DNA from: JAVJST01 sp965229715
Lineage (GTDB): Bacteria > Pseudomonadota > Alphaproteobacteria > Rhodospirillales > Casp-alpha2
DNA: 64,000 nucleotides
Direction of reading: 5' to 3'
NCBI GenBank assembly: GCA_965229715.1
Contig: CBDDJL010000002.1
Span: 2,232,001 to 2,296,000, forward strand
This document shows positions 17,924 to 27,663 of this stretch, in pieces. The translations under genes and the position numbers were made by a program. The notes beneath the pieces are model-generated. The model searched no databases. It was not told where the DNA came from and was given only the letters and a program-made list of their open reading frames with translations. The stretch's first letter is position 1. Each line of letters opens with the position of its first letter.

Positions 17924-20005
17924 ATGCGCCCGGAAATCCTGTTCGACCTGTTTCGCGACGTCAAAAGCCTGGATGGCGTCGGTCCGCGCACGGCGGCGAC
18001 GCTGACGCAACTGACCGGCGACAAGGTCGTCGATTTGCTGTGGCATTTGCCGACCTCGCTGATCGATCGCAATTATCGGCCACACATCGCCGAGGCCGAG
18101 CCGGGCCGCGTCGCGACCGTCACGGTTTCGGTCGAAAAACATCTCAAGGCTTCCAACAAGCGCGCGCCCTACAAGGTTCGGTGCCGTGACGACAGCGGAC
18201 GCTTGATGCTCGTTTATTTCCATGCGCGCGAGGATTATCTGCGCAAGCTTCTGCCCGAGGGCGAGCAGCGGATCGTTAGCGGCCGGGTGGAATTGTTCGG
18301 CAACGATCTGCAGATGACCCACCCCGACCACGTCGTCGCACCCGACGAACGCGACGGCATACCGGCGGTCGAGCCGGTCTATCCGCTGACCGCCGGGGTT
18401 TCTCTGAAGCTGCTCGGCAAGGCGATATCGCAGGCCCTGGCAGAGGTTCCCGAACTGCCGGAATGGCTTGACCCGGAAATGCGCCGCCGGCACGGCTGGC
18501 CGGCATGGCACGATGCGGTTGCGGCCGCTCACCGCCCGCAAGGCAACAGCGATCTGGAGCCGTTGGCGTCAGCTCGGGCACGCCTCGCCTATGACGAGCT
18601 GCTCGCCAATCAACTGGCCTTAGCACTGGTCCGCCGATCGATGCGGAAGTTGCGTGGCAAAACGCGGGCGGGGAGCGGTGAGAAGCAGAAATCCGTTCGC
18701 GAGGCCTTGCCCTATGAACTGACGGGCGCTCAACAAAGGGCGTTTACCGAGATCGCCAATGACATGGCGGGTGGCGAACGCATGCTGCGGCTGTTGCAGG
18801 GCGATGTCGGCAGCGGCAAGACCGTTGTCGCAGCCCTTGCCATGGTGCAGGCGGTCGAGGCCGGCGATCAGGCGGTCCTCATGGCGCCGACGGAAATCCT
18901 CGCGCGGCAGCATTTCGCGACGCTGACGGAATTACTGGCCCCCGCAGGGGTCGAGCCGGTGCTGCTGACCGGTCGTGAGAAAGGTCGCAACCGGGCCGAT
19001 ATTCTCGAGCGCCTCGCCGACGGCAGTGCGCCCATTGCTGTCGGAACGCATGCCCTGTTTCAGGATGACGTCGATCTCGCATCGCTGGGCCTGTGCGTGG
19101 TCGATGAACAGCACCGCTTCGGCGTGCATCAGCGCCTGACGCTGGCCGGCAAGGGCTCGGACGCCGACGTGCTGGTCATGACCGCAACCCCGATTCCGCG
19201 AACGCTGGTGCTGACAGCCTACGGCGACATGGAGGTCTCGCGTCTCGATGAAAAGCCGCCGGGCCGCAAGCCGGTCGATACGCGGGCCATGGCGATCGGT
19301 CGGCTAGACGACGTCATCGCCGGTATCCGCCGCGCCGTCGACGGTGGCGGCCGGGTCTACTGGGTGTGCCCGTTGGTCGAGGATTCGGAAACCCTCGACG
19401 TCAAGGCGGCCGAAGACCGGCATCGCGAACTTCAGGCCGTGTTCGGCGAACGGGCCGGACTGGTCCACGGTCGTTTGAAGGCGACGGAAAAGGACGCTGT
19501 CATGGCCGCGTTCGCCGCTGGCGATATCGACGTTCTCGTCGCCACCACGGTCATCGAGGTCGGCGTCGACGTGCCCGAGGCCAACGTCATGGTGATCGAA
19601 CACGCCGAACGTTTTGGTCTTGCCCAGTTGCACCAGTTGCGCGGTCGGATCGGTCGCGGTTCCGCGGCCTCAAGTTGCCTGCTGGTCTACGGTCCGGACG
19701 CTTCGGAAACGGCGCGTGCGCGTATCAAGATCATGCGCGAGACCGAAGATGGTTTCGTTATCGCCGAGGAAGATTTGCGCCTCAGGGGCGCCGGCGAATT
19801 GCTTGGCACGCGCCAAAGCGGATTGCCGACATTCCGGATGGCCGATCTCGCCCGGCATGCCGACCTGCTGGCGACGGCGCGGCGCGACGTGCAGTTGATC
19901 CTGGAAACAGACGGCGAACTCGAAAAACCGCGCGGACAGGCGCTGCGAGTTCTGCTGTACCTTTTCGAGCGGGATTCCGCCGTTCGCAATTTGCGATCGG
20001 GCTGA
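17924..20005 (+). CDS. recG: ATP-dependent DNA helicase RecG
   Basis: A 693-residue helicase that reverses stalled replication forks and branch-migrates Holliday junctions. The N-terminal wedge/OB domain has GVGPRTAATLTQLTGDKVVDLLWHLP. Walker A is LLQGDVGSGKTVVAALAM near residue 290, and motif II is VVDEQHRFGVHQR. HAERFGLAQLHQLRGRIGRG lies in the TRG region. The start lies 16 bases from the proposed sdhE start on the other strand, so the two promoters must overlap. The stop abuts the stop of the convergent DUF502 gene with no spacer. Confidence 0.96.
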   Translation: MRPEILFDLFRDVKSLDGVGPRTAATLTQLTGDKVVDLLWHLPTSLIDRNYRPHIAEAEPGRVATVTVSVEKHLKASNKRAPYKVRCRDDSGRLMLVYFHAREDYLRKLLPEGEQRIVSGRVELFGNDLQMTHPDHVVAPDERDGIPAVEPVYPLTAGVSLKLLGKAISQALAEVPELPEWLDPEMRRRHGWPAWHDAVAAAHRPQGNSDLEPLASARARLAYDELLANQLALALVRRSMRKLRGKTRAGSGEKQKSVREALPYELTGAQQRAFTEIANDMAGGERMLRLLQGDVGSGKTVVAALAMVQAVEAGDQAVLMAPTEILARQHFATLTELLAPAGVEPVLLTGREKGRNRADILERLADGSAPIAVGTHALFQDDVDLASLGLCVVDEQHRFGVHQRLTLAGKGSDADVLVMTATPIPRTLVLTAYGDMEVSRLDEKPPGRKPVDTRAMAIGRLDDVIAGIRRAVDGGGRVYWVCPLVEDSETLDVKAAEDRHRELQAVFGERAGLVHGRLKATEKDAVMAAFAAGDIDVLVATTVIEVGVDVPEANVMVIEHAERFGLAQLHQLRGRIGRGSAASSCLLVYGPDASETARARIKIMRETEDGFVIAEEDLRLRGAGELLGTRQSGLPTFRMADLARHADLLATARRDVQLILETDGELEKPRGQALRVLLYLFERDSAVRNLRSG

Positions 20006-20836
20006 TCAATCGTCGTCCGGTAACGGGTCGCCGGCATATCGGCCGGTCATCTCCTTGGCTTTCACCCCGGGGCGTTCGCTGTCGTCGACGCCCTGATCCG
20101 CACCCTGCTTTTCCCGTTCGATATCCAGATTTTCGTACGTCCTGGCGCTGGTCAGGGCTTGTTTCTTCTGTTCCGGCGACCGGCGGTCCGGCGGCGTCAC
20201 GATGCCGCCGGAGATGACCATTTTGATGGCTTCCTCGACCGTCATGCTGAGCGGAATGAGATCCTTGCGTGGCACGAAGAGCAGGAATCCGGATGTCGGA
20301 TTCGGCGTCGTCGGCAGGAAGATATTGACGGTCTCTTCCTCGGTGAGGCTTTGCACTTCGCCCTCGGTCCGGCCGGTGATGAAGGCGATCGCCCACAAAC
20401 CGCGCCGCGGATACTCGATCAGCACGGCTTCGCGGAACGCATTGGATTGCTGCGCGAGCACGGTTTCGAGGATTTGTTTGACCGCACTGTAGACATTGCG
20501 GATGACGGGCATCCTGTTGAGCAACCGCTCGCTCAGGCCGATCATGTAACGCCCGAGGAATCCGGCGGTGAGCATGCCGACGAGCGTCAGCGCAAGGAAC
20601 AGGACAACGAGACCGAGACCGGGTACGGCGAACGGAAGATAGCTTTCCGGGTTGTATTTCGCCGGGATCAGCGGCGTGATTTTGTTGTCGACGAAATTGA
20701 TGAACAGCCACGCCAGATAGAACGTGATCGAGATCGGCGCGGTCACCAGAATGCCGGCGAAGAAATATGCGCGGATACGCTTGCCGAAAGACGGCTTGAT
20801 GGTCACCGCGTCGCCGGAATTGTCAGCGGGGCTCAT
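20006..20836 (-). CDS. DUF502 family membrane protein
   Basis: A 276-residue protein with an N-terminal membrane helix (about residues 17-38, IRAYFFAGILVTAPISITFY) and a second helix near residues 70-95, followed by a soluble domain. GLSERLLNRMPVIRNVYSAVKQILETV and VLIEYPRRGLWAIAFITG are hallmark DUF502 stretches. The function is unknown. The C-terminal 60 residues are charged and probably disordered. It is downstream of the cyclic-nucleotide-binding gene by 30 bases and likely co-transcribed with it. Its stop codon directly abuts that of recG. Confidence 0.88.
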   Translation of the reverse strand: MSPADNSGDAVTIKPSFGKRIRAYFFAGILVTAPISITFYLAWLFINFVDNKITPLIPAKYNPESYLPFAVPGLGLVVLFLALTLVGMLTAGFLGRYMIGLSERLLNRMPVIRNVYSAVKQILETVLAQQSNAFREAVLIEYPRRGLWAIAFITGRTEGEVQSLTEEETVNIFLPTTPNPTSGFLLFVPRKDLIPLSMTVEEAIKMVISGGIVTPPDRRSPEQKKQALTSARTYENLDIEREKQGADQGVDDSERPGVKAKEMTGRYAGDPLPDDD

Positions 20837-20866
20837 GGCGTCCTCTGTTCTCTGAGATGGCGGGGC

Positions 20867-21208
20867 TCACTGGGCCCCGCGAATGGTTTCGACGAAAATC
20901 TTCAACAGCATTCTGATAAACGGATCGGTTTTCTTCAGTTTTGCCTCGAACGTTCCGCGACTGACGACAATCAATGTTCCGCCTTTTTTCATCCGGGCGG
21001 CGGCCATGCGCGGTTTGTCGTCGATCAGCGCCATTTCACCGAAGATGCCGCCTTCGGGAATCGTTGCCAACACCACTTCTTCTTCGCCCGATTTGACGAT
21101 TTCGACACTGCCGGACTGAATGATGTAGGCGTTGTTTGCCGAATCGCCTTCCTTGAATATGTAGTCCCCTGACTGGAACGTCAGTCGTTCTACGAATCCT
21201 TGGTTCAC
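20867..21208 (-). CDS. Stand-alone cyclic nucleotide-binding domain protein
   Basis: A 113-residue protein that is only a CRP-type cNMP-binding domain: FQSGDYIFKEGDSANNAYIIQSG, then IPEGGIFGEMALIDDKPRMAAARM. The phosphate-binding cassette shows GEMAL and an Arg (PRMAAA), compatible with ligand binding. No DNA-binding HTH follows, so it is not a transcription factor by itself. The start is a GTG at 21208 with GGAGAG eight bases upstream. It lies upstream of the DUF502 gene in the same direction, and divergent from the Nudix gene. Confidence 0.88.
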   Translation of the reverse strand: MNQGFVERLTFQSGDYIFKEGDSANNAYIIQSGSVEIVKSGEEEVVLATIPEGGIFGEMALIDDKPRMAAARMKKGGTLIVVSRGTFEAKLKKTDPFIRMLLKIFVETIRGAQ

Positions 21209-21294
21209 GTCAACAGCTCTCCACCCTATGCAGTTGTCTCCCCCGCACAGGCCGCTAATCTAACCTCGCCCGGCGGGCGAAGCATCAACAAAGT

Positions 21295-21759
21295 GTGTGG
21301 GAGCGAAAACGCGATTTGGCCAGACGGTTTCCAACGGACCCGCTCGTCGGGGTCGGCGCGGTCATTATCGACGGTGATCGCGTCGTTATGTGCCGGCGCG
21401 GCAATCCGCCGCGCAAGGGCGGCTGGAGTTTGCCGGGAGGCGGCCAGGAACTCGGCGAAACGGTAGCCGAAACGGCCGTGCGCGAGGCGTACGAGGAAAC
21501 GGGCCTGAGGATCGAAGTCCTTGGCATCGTCGATGTGATCGACTCCATCATGACGGACGATAACGGAGAGATCGAATACCATTACACGCTGATTGACGTT
21601 GCCGCGCAGGTCGTTGGCGGTGCGCTCGAGGCTGGCGATGATGCCGATGAAGTCGGCTGGTTTAGCATCGATGGCATCCGCGATCTCGACACCTGGAAGA
21701 CTACCGTCGAGGTCATCGAAAAGGCACTGAAAACATATTCTTCATCGGGCGGAAAGTGA
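21295..21759 (+). CDS. Nudix hydrolase
   Basis: A 154-residue hydrolase of nucleoside diphosphate-X compounds. The complete Nudix box lies at residues 49-71: G-x5-E-x7-REAYEETGL, with the metal-binding glutamates present. The start is a GTG at 21295, giving WERKRDLARRFPTDPLVGVGAVI. The preceding N-terminal residues are uncertain because no strong ribosome-binding site is seen. The substrate is not predictable; the CRRGNPPRKGGWSLPGG lead-in resembles the ADP-ribose-pyrophosphatase-like group. Confidence 0.9.
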   Translation: MWERKRDLARRFPTDPLVGVGAVIIDGDRVVMCRRGNPPRKGGWSLPGGGQELGETVAETAVREAYEETGLRIEVLGIVDVIDSIMTDDNGEIEYHYTLIDVAAQVVGGALEAGDDADEVGWFSIDGIRDLDTWKTTVEVIEKALKTYSSSGGK

Positions 21760-21765
21760 GTCCGG

Positions 21766-23145
21766 TCAACGTTCGCGGAACGACTCGCTGACCGATGCGT
21801 AGATCGGTTTCAGGATGTATTCGAACAGCGTCTTTTGGCCGGTCTGAATGTCGGCCTGAACGGTCATGCCGGGCGTGACCTTGTTCTGCTCAGGGTTGGT
21901 TCCAACGTAGGTCTTGTCGAGCGACACCATGCCCTTGTAGTACGGCTCGCCCTCCTCATCGAGGAACGTGGTTGCGGAGATATCCGTGAGTTGACCCGTA
22001 ATGCCGCCGTAGCGGGCAAAATCGTAAGTCGCGACCTTGACGGTTACCGGATCACCGATCTGAACGTGACCGACGTCGCGCGTCGTAATGCGGGTCTCGA
22101 CGATCAACTCCTTGCCGAGTGGCACGATTTCCATCAGCACGCCACCGGGCGGTACGACACCGCCGATGGTATTGGCCTGTAGGCCCTTGACCACGCCGCG
22201 CACCGGCGCGCGCACGTCATGACGGTCGATACGCACCCTGATGCGGCCGAGAGCCTGGCGCAGCGCCGCAAGCTCGGCCTGTAGGTTGCCCATCTGGTCC
22301 AGTGCCTGTTCCCGGAGATCGGTTTCGCTCTCTGCGAGGCGGTTGCGCGACTCCTCCAGCGCTTCCTGGGTTTGCTTGCGCTCGCTTGTCAGCGACGCCA
22401 GATCGCCAACCGCGTCGTTTACCTCGCGTTGCACATCGAGATAGACCATTTTCGAGCTCAGGCCCTTTTCGTAGAGTTGACCGCGCATGGCGAGCTCGTC
22501 TTCGAGAATCGACAGATTTCGGAGCAGGGTTTGCTCCTGCTCTGTAAACGTCTCGAGTTCGGCTTCGCGTTGCGCGATCTGATCGAGAAGAACCTTGCGG
22601 CGGTTTTCCGCCGCCTCCAGTTGACTTGCGTAAATTTGCTGCTGGTCCTGGATCTGATCGAGGTATTCGAGACCGGCGAAGGAAAAGTCGGGCTCCCGGC
22701 CTTCGCCGACCGCGCGCAGTCGTTCGGCCTGAAGCTGGAGCGTTACCATGCGGGCTTTCTGCTGTTCCAGTTCGGCGCGAACCAACGTCGGATCGAGACG
22801 GATAAGGAGTTCCCCCTCCTCGACCAGTTGGCCTTCGACAACCGGAATTTCGAGGATTGTACCGCCTTCCTGATGCTGGATGGTCTGAACCCGCCCGGCG
22901 GGAATGACTTCGCCGGAGGTTACGGCGATTTCGTCGACCTTGGTCACGGCGGACCAGGCGACGAAAGCGCAGATTACGAGCGAGATCGTAATCAGGGCGA
23001 TCCGGACCAGACCCGATGTTCCGGCCTCTTCAAGAATGACCGACTGGGCGAGGAAGCGGGTCTGGCGGTCGCCCCGCTTGACTTGGTCCTTTTCGTTGGC
23101 GGTCTCGTCGCCGTTCGCCGTCTTGTTCTCGGTCATTGCGTTCAT
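21766..23145 (-). CDS. HlyD-type membrane fusion protein of a type I secretion system
   Basis: A 459-residue periplasmic adaptor. There is one membrane helix near residues 46-68 (VRIALITISLVICAFVAWSAV), a biotinyl-lipoyl-like segment (GTILEIPVVEGQLVEEGELL), and a long alpha-helical coiled coil (about 125-310, rich in E, L, R and Q). A beta-barrel part follows with RAPVRGVVKGLQANTIGGVV and a C-terminal GMTVQADIQTGQKTLFEYILKP, all typical of the T1SS HlyD family. It overlaps the upstream ABC gene by one base. The TolC-type outer-membrane partner is not in the window. Confidence 0.92.
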   Translation of the reverse strand: MNAMTENKTANGDETANEKDQVKRGDRQTRFLAQSVILEEAGTSGLVRIALITISLVICAFVAWSAVTKVDEIAVTSGEVIPAGRVQTIQHQEGGTILEIPVVEGQLVEEGELLIRLDPTLVRAELEQQKARMVTLQLQAERLRAVGEGREPDFSFAGLEYLDQIQDQQQIYASQLEAAENRRKVLLDQIAQREAELETFTEQEQTLLRNLSILEDELAMRGQLYEKGLSSKMVYLDVQREVNDAVGDLASLTSERKQTQEALEESRNRLAESETDLREQALDQMGNLQAELAALRQALGRIRVRIDRHDVRAPVRGVVKGLQANTIGGVVPPGGVLMEIVPLGKELIVETRITTRDVGHVQIGDPVTVKVATYDFARYGGITGQLTDISATTFLDEEGEPYYKGMVSLDKTYVGTNPEQNKVTPGMTVQADIQTGQKTLFEYILKPIYASVSESFRER

Positions 23146-25769
23146 CAGAGGAAGCCCGGCGGCAATTGCTGTTTGACTTGTTCTGCCGGTCCGACTGCGC
23201 GGACATGGCCAGTATCCATCCAGACGATCTTGTCGGCCAGCCGCAGATGGCTCGGCCGGTGCGTCACGATGAACACCGTGGTGTTGCCCTTGAGGCGCTC
23301 CACCTTCTTCATAAATGTCTGGTCGCCTTCGTAGTCAAGGCCGTTGCCCGGTTCGTCGAACAACATGATTGGGGACCGTTTCAGGTAGCCGCGCGCGAGG
23401 TTGAGGCGCTGCAACAGGCTGGTCGGCATGTGGGCGGCCGTGGAATCGCCGATCCGCACCTCGAATCCGCTTCTCTTCCATTTGCCGGAGCCCTGCTCCA
23501 ACGCCAGAATATCTTCGAGTACGCCGGCCTGATCTGCAGCCCAGTGAAGCTCTTCGTCCGATGCGGTCGGGTGGGTCAGCCGTAGGTTCTGGGCAATCGT
23601 TCCATAAAAGAAGGTGTAGAGTTGCGGCACGTACGAAATGGCGTGCCGCAATTCGATCACGTCGAGCTGGCGTACATCCTGATCGTCGATGCGCACGCTG
23701 CCCGCCTGTTGCACGTAAAGGCCGGCAAGCAACTTGAGCAGGGTCGATTTGCCCGAGCCGTTTCCGCCGACGACGGCGACAACCTCGCCCGGTTCGACAT
23801 CGAATGTCACGCCGACAAGGGCCGGGTCGGCCTCCGGGCTGTAGCGTAACGAGACCCGGGAAAACGAAACCCGGCCGGCGAAACGCTTCAACGGAAGCAC
23901 GGCCTCGTCCGGCTCGCGTTCGGCCTTCAGGTTCATCAGCCCGTTGATCTGGGTGATACTCGATTTGACCTGGGTCAGGCGGGTCATCGACACGAAGGCG
24001 ATCTGCAACGGTCCGAGCACGCGCCAGACGAGGATCATCGACGCGACCAGGGCGCCGATCGTCATATTGCCGCCGAGCACCCGGAATACGCCGAAGGCAA
24101 TCGTCGCGAGACCGGACGCCGTCATCAACACGCTGGAGAGCGTGTTCAGAAGCGAACCGTATTGTGCCGTATAAAAACTGTTGAGCGACGAACGCGCCGA
24201 ATAATCGCGGAAGCGCTCCAGCCAGGTGGTTTCGGCGCCGGACGTTTTCACCGCGCGCATGTTGCCGAGTGTCTCGACCATCAGTTCCTGTCGCCGCGAT
24301 CCGCCGCGCGCGGCTTTTGCGACACTTGCGCGGATCAACGGCTGAATGACGAAGCCGAGAATCAGGAAGATCGCCATCATGATCAGCGGCACGAAGGCGA
24401 GCGGTCCTGCTAGGAACGCGATGACGATGACGAAAATCAGCGTGAACGGCAGTTCGAAGAAGGTCAGCGCCATTGGGCCGGTGAAGAACTCGCGCACGTT
24501 TTCGAAGTCCTTGATGCGGGCGACCTGTGCGCCGACGGTCGCGCGTTCGGTGAACGCGGGCGGTAGGAACAGGATGCGTTGAAAGACCGCATTTCCGACG
24601 ATGTTATCGAGCCGGGCGCCGATGAAAGCGAGAACGCGAGACCGCACGCCGCGAATAACAAGATCGCAGGCAATGGCGATGCCGACGCCGATGGCAAAGT
24701 AACTTAGCGTCTCGATGGAGCCGGTGGCGACGACCTTGTCATAGACCGCCATGACGAAAAGCGGTGTTGCGAGCGCCAGCAGGTTGAGCATCAGCGTGAG
24801 CCCGAAAACCTGGTAACCGAGCGTGCGGAACCGTTCGATTACCGTACGGAACCAGCCGCTGCGCTGTTGCGTTTGCTGACGTGCCGCCTCTTCCTCGAGC
24901 TGATGAAAGATGTAGGCAGTGCCCCGCATGTCGCCGGGTTCGATGGTGCGTTCCGTATCGGTCCCGCCATCGTAGATATCGATCTTGTCGCCCTTTCGCG
25001 CGATCGCGACCATGGCCGCGCCGTTGCGCGGCAGAAACAGGCACGGCATCAGACGAAGATCGAGCTTTCGGATCGCAATCTCGATGGGCCAACTCTCGAA
25101 GCGCAGGTTCGCAAAAATGTTGCGAAACGACGTGATGTCCAGAGAGTCGAGAAAATGCGGGATCGATTCCGCTACATGGCGCGGGTGGCCGCGCCAGTTG
25201 ATGGCTTTAAGAAGCGGGATCAAGCAGTTCGACAAATCGGTCTTGTCACGCAGACCGTGTAGCGCAGAGGAAATGTCGTTCTCGTCGGGCGGCGGCAGAT
25301 CGAGTGGCAGATCGGGTTTTGTCGCCGGCGGTTCAGGCGGCGGCGGTGGCGGCGGAGCTATGCCAGCCGAGCGTTCCATGGTTTGGGTCGCCGTGCCCGC
25401 ACTGCCGGCTGCGCGTGTGCCATCGGCGTCGACCGACGCGTCGTCGAATGTGCCCGGCGGCAGACGCAGATCCTCGATCCGGGGTTCCGGCAATCTTTCC
25501 GGGCGGCCTGCAAGGCGATCCACCGAAGAAGGTTCGGGCTGTCTGGCCGGCCCGAAAGGCAGTCCGGTCAGACGCGGTTCGTCACGTGGCGTCGTCTTAC
25601 GCCCTTCTCCCCCGGTAGCGACACCACGTTTCCGCATGCGGGACGCAGCGCTGTTCTTGCGGGGTGCGGGCGGTTCCGGACCGGCGGGGATGGGGGCCGG
25701 CGGTTCGACGCGTTTCCGTTGTTCCTCGACCGGCGCCAACCCCTCGATTTTCGGAAATTGACCGGTCAT
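23145..25769 (-). CDS. Type I secretion ABC permease-ATPase with C39-like domain and long Pro-rich N terminus
   Basis: An 874-residue exporter half-transporter. Residues 1-165 are Pro/Arg-rich and probably disordered. Residues of about 168-295 resemble the C39 peptidase-like domain but lack the catalytic His (NGAAMVAI) and an obvious catalytic Cys. A six-helix permease domain covers about 315-600, and the ATPase domain follows. Walker A is GGNGSGKST near 668, Walker B is IMLFDEP and the H-loop is THRPSH. The ABC signature LSGGQ is replaced by MPTSLLQR. The gene overlaps ABC1 by four bases and the HlyD gene by one base. No cargo gene is obvious. Confidence 0.9.
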   Translation of the reverse strand: MTGQFPKIEGLAPVEEQRKRVEPPAPIPAGPEPPAPRKNSAASRMRKRGVATGGEGRKTTPRDEPRLTGLPFGPARQPEPSSVDRLAGRPERLPEPRIEDLRLPPGTFDDASVDADGTRAAGSAGTATQTMERSAGIAPPPPPPPEPPATKPDLPLDLPPPDENDISSALHGLRDKTDLSNCLIPLLKAINWRGHPRHVAESIPHFLDSLDITSFRNIFANLRFESWPIEIAIRKLDLRLMPCLFLPRNGAAMVAIARKGDKIDIYDGGTDTERTIEPGDMRGTAYIFHQLEEEAARQQTQQRSGWFRTVIERFRTLGYQVFGLTLMLNLLALATPLFVMAVYDKVVATGSIETLSYFAIGVGIAIACDLVIRGVRSRVLAFIGARLDNIVGNAVFQRILFLPPAFTERATVGAQVARIKDFENVREFFTGPMALTFFELPFTLIFVIVIAFLAGPLAFVPLIMMAIFLILGFVIQPLIRASVAKAARGGSRRQELMVETLGNMRAVKTSGAETTWLERFRDYSARSSLNSFYTAQYGSLLNTLSSVLMTASGLATIAFGVFRVLGGNMTIGALVASMILVWRVLGPLQIAFVSMTRLTQVKSSITQINGLMNLKAEREPDEAVLPLKRFAGRVSFSRVSLRYSPEADPALVGVTFDVEPGEVVAVVGGNGSGKSTLLKLLAGLYVQQAGSVRIDDQDVRQLDVIELRHAISYVPQLYTFFYGTIAQNLRLTHPTASDEELHWAADQAGVLEDILALEQGSGKWKRSGFEVRIGDSTAAHMPTSLLQRLNLARGYLKRSPIMLFDEPGNGLDYEGDQTFMKKVERLKGNTTVFIVTHRPSHLRLADKIVWMDTGHVRAVGPAEQVKQQLPPGFL

Positions 25770-27511
25770 GTCTTGGATCCTGTGGCCGGCGTGGCGGGTT
25801 TCGGATCGGTTTCCGACTTCCTCAATCGGGTGCCATCGATCTCATAGATCGTGTCCGCGATGCTCAACAACGAGGGCCGCGACGATACCAGGACAAGAGT
25901 CACGCGACTCTTCAGCCGTTCGAGTAGCCGCTTGAGCATTTCGTCGCCGTTGCTGTCCATGGCCGTATTGGCCTCGTCGAACAGCAGGATCTTGGGTTTG
26001 TCGACCATCGCGCGGGCAATTGCGACCCGCTGCTTGATGCCGCGCGGCAGGTTTTCGCCGGCACCGTCGCCAACCATGGTGTCGTAGCCCATGGGCATGT
26101 GCGCCACGACGTGATCGAGACCGAGCAGGCGCGCCATGTCGAAGGCCTCGGCTTCTTTCTCGCGGCGGAACATGGTCAGGTTTTCGAGCAGGGTTCCGTT
26201 GAACAGAACAGCGTTCTGCGGTAGCAGCGCGACCGCACGACGAACGGAATCGGGTGAAAAATTCTCGACCGGCCGGTCGTCCACGAGAACGCTGCCGGAT
26301 GTCGGACGGATGGTGCCGTTCATCATCAGCAAAAGGGTCGTCTTGCCGCTCGCGTTGGCGCCCTTGATGCCCACAGCCTCTCCCGGATTTACGGTCAGCG
26401 CGACGTTCTCGAAAACCATTGGCAGATCTTCGCCGTCGCGGTTTTGCCCGTAGAAATAGGAAATGTCGCGCAGTTCGATCTTGCCGCGGACATCCGTCAG
26501 TTCGGGCAGGTTGTCGGCGGACTCGGTGGTCATGGCGAACAGTTTGCGCAACCGGTCACGGGCGAGCGCGATGGACTGAAACCGGGTCCAGATGCCGACC
26601 GCCCGCTGCAACGGTTGCATGGCGCGTCCTGACAGCATCGTGCAGGCGGCGAGACCGCCGACCGTCAGCACGCCGTCGATCACGAAGGTTGCGCCGTAGC
26701 CGACGACGGCGAACATGGTCACTTGCGAGAAAACCGCGCCGGTGCTTTGCGCCGCAGCGCTGTTGAGCGCGACAGAGCGTTCGGAACCGGCACAGGTTTC
26801 CTGCAGACGCTCGTAGCGGCGGAGCATCTGTTCTTCCATCGCCAGGCCCTTGATGGTGTGAATGCCGCCGAGCACCTCAATGATGAAATTGTACCGACGG
26901 TCGTCGGCCATCATGCGGCCTTCGAGCGAGTCCTTCAGCTTGCTGCCGACCCAGCCGGCAACGAGGAAGAACGCGATAATCAATCCGATCGGCACCAGCA
27001 CCAGATGGCCAGCCAGATAGTAGATGGCGCCAAGATAGATGAGTGCGAACGGCAAATCGCAGACCGCGAGGACAGCCTGGCCGGCGTAGAACTCCTTGAG
27101 GACGTTGAGCGATGTCATGCGTTCGAGGTGAACGCCGGCCCCCTGCTTTTCGTAGTCGACGATCGGCGAACGCAGCAGTTTTTCCATGGCGTTGCAGCCG
27201 GCGAGGTGCTCGAACCGGGCGCCCATCCAGCCGCTGACGTAAGAGCGGCCAAGCCGCAACAGCGCTTCGAGCCCCAGCGCCACGCCGACGCCGATGACCA
27301 GCAACGACAGCGTACCTTCGGCATTTGCGGGAATAATGCGGTCGTAGACCTGCAGGAGCGTCAGCGGAAGGGCGAGGCCGAGGATGTTGATGAAGGTTGA
27401 CGCCAAGACAAGGTCGAACACGCCGCCCGGCATATACGCGAGCGCGCCGAGCGCCGAATCGTCATTTCGGCCGCGACTACCGAAGAGTCTGCGAATGCTG
27501 ATTGCCGCCAC
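25766..27511 (-). CDS. Type I secretion ABC permease-ATPase without peptidase domain
   Basis: An exporter half-transporter of 581 residues if started at the GTG at 27511 (VAAISIRRLFG); an earlier TTG at 27568 and a later ATG exist. A six-helix permease starts with FDLVLASTFINILGLALPLTLLQVYDRI. The ATPase domain has Walker A GANASGKTT (near residue 384) and Walker B ILLFDEANTAMD. The signature reads LPRGI in place of LSGGQ, and the switch histidine is replaced (VSSRPS). It pairs with the downstream ABC gene by a 4-base overlap. The motif losses suggest an asymmetric heterodimer. Confidence 0.88.
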   Translation of the reverse strand: MAAISIRRLFGSRGRNDDSALGALAYMPGGVFDLVLASTFINILGLALPLTLLQVYDRIIPANAEGTLSLLVIGVGVALGLEALLRLGRSYVSGWMGARFEHLAGCNAMEKLLRSPIVDYEKQGAGVHLERMTSLNVLKEFYAGQAVLAVCDLPFALIYLGAIYYLAGHLVLVPIGLIIAFFLVAGWVGSKLKDSLEGRMMADDRRYNFIIEVLGGIHTIKGLAMEEQMLRRYERLQETCAGSERSVALNSAAAQSTGAVFSQVTMFAVVGYGATFVIDGVLTVGGLAACTMLSGRAMQPLQRAVGIWTRFQSIALARDRLRKLFAMTTESADNLPELTDVRGKIELRDISYFYGQNRDGEDLPMVFENVALTVNPGEAVGIKGANASGKTTLLLMMNGTIRPTSGSVLVDDRPVENFSPDSVRRAVALLPQNAVLFNGTLLENLTMFRREKEAEAFDMARLLGLDHVVAHMPMGYDTMVGDGAGENLPRGIKQRVAIARAMVDKPKILLFDEANTAMDSNGDEMLKRLLERLKSRVTLVLVSSRPSLLSIADTIYEIDGTRLRKSETDPKPATPATGSKT

Positions 27512-27663
27512 GTTTCCTACTGCCTGCCCGCAGTCGCTGTGTGCGTTTCGGATGCACACCGCCACCAATCCGACGACGTTATCCGGGCGTCGTTAAAAAA
27601 GCGTTGCCTGTTTCGACCGAACCCGCCGAAATCCGGCGACTTCGGCTCGCTGCCCATGCCGCG

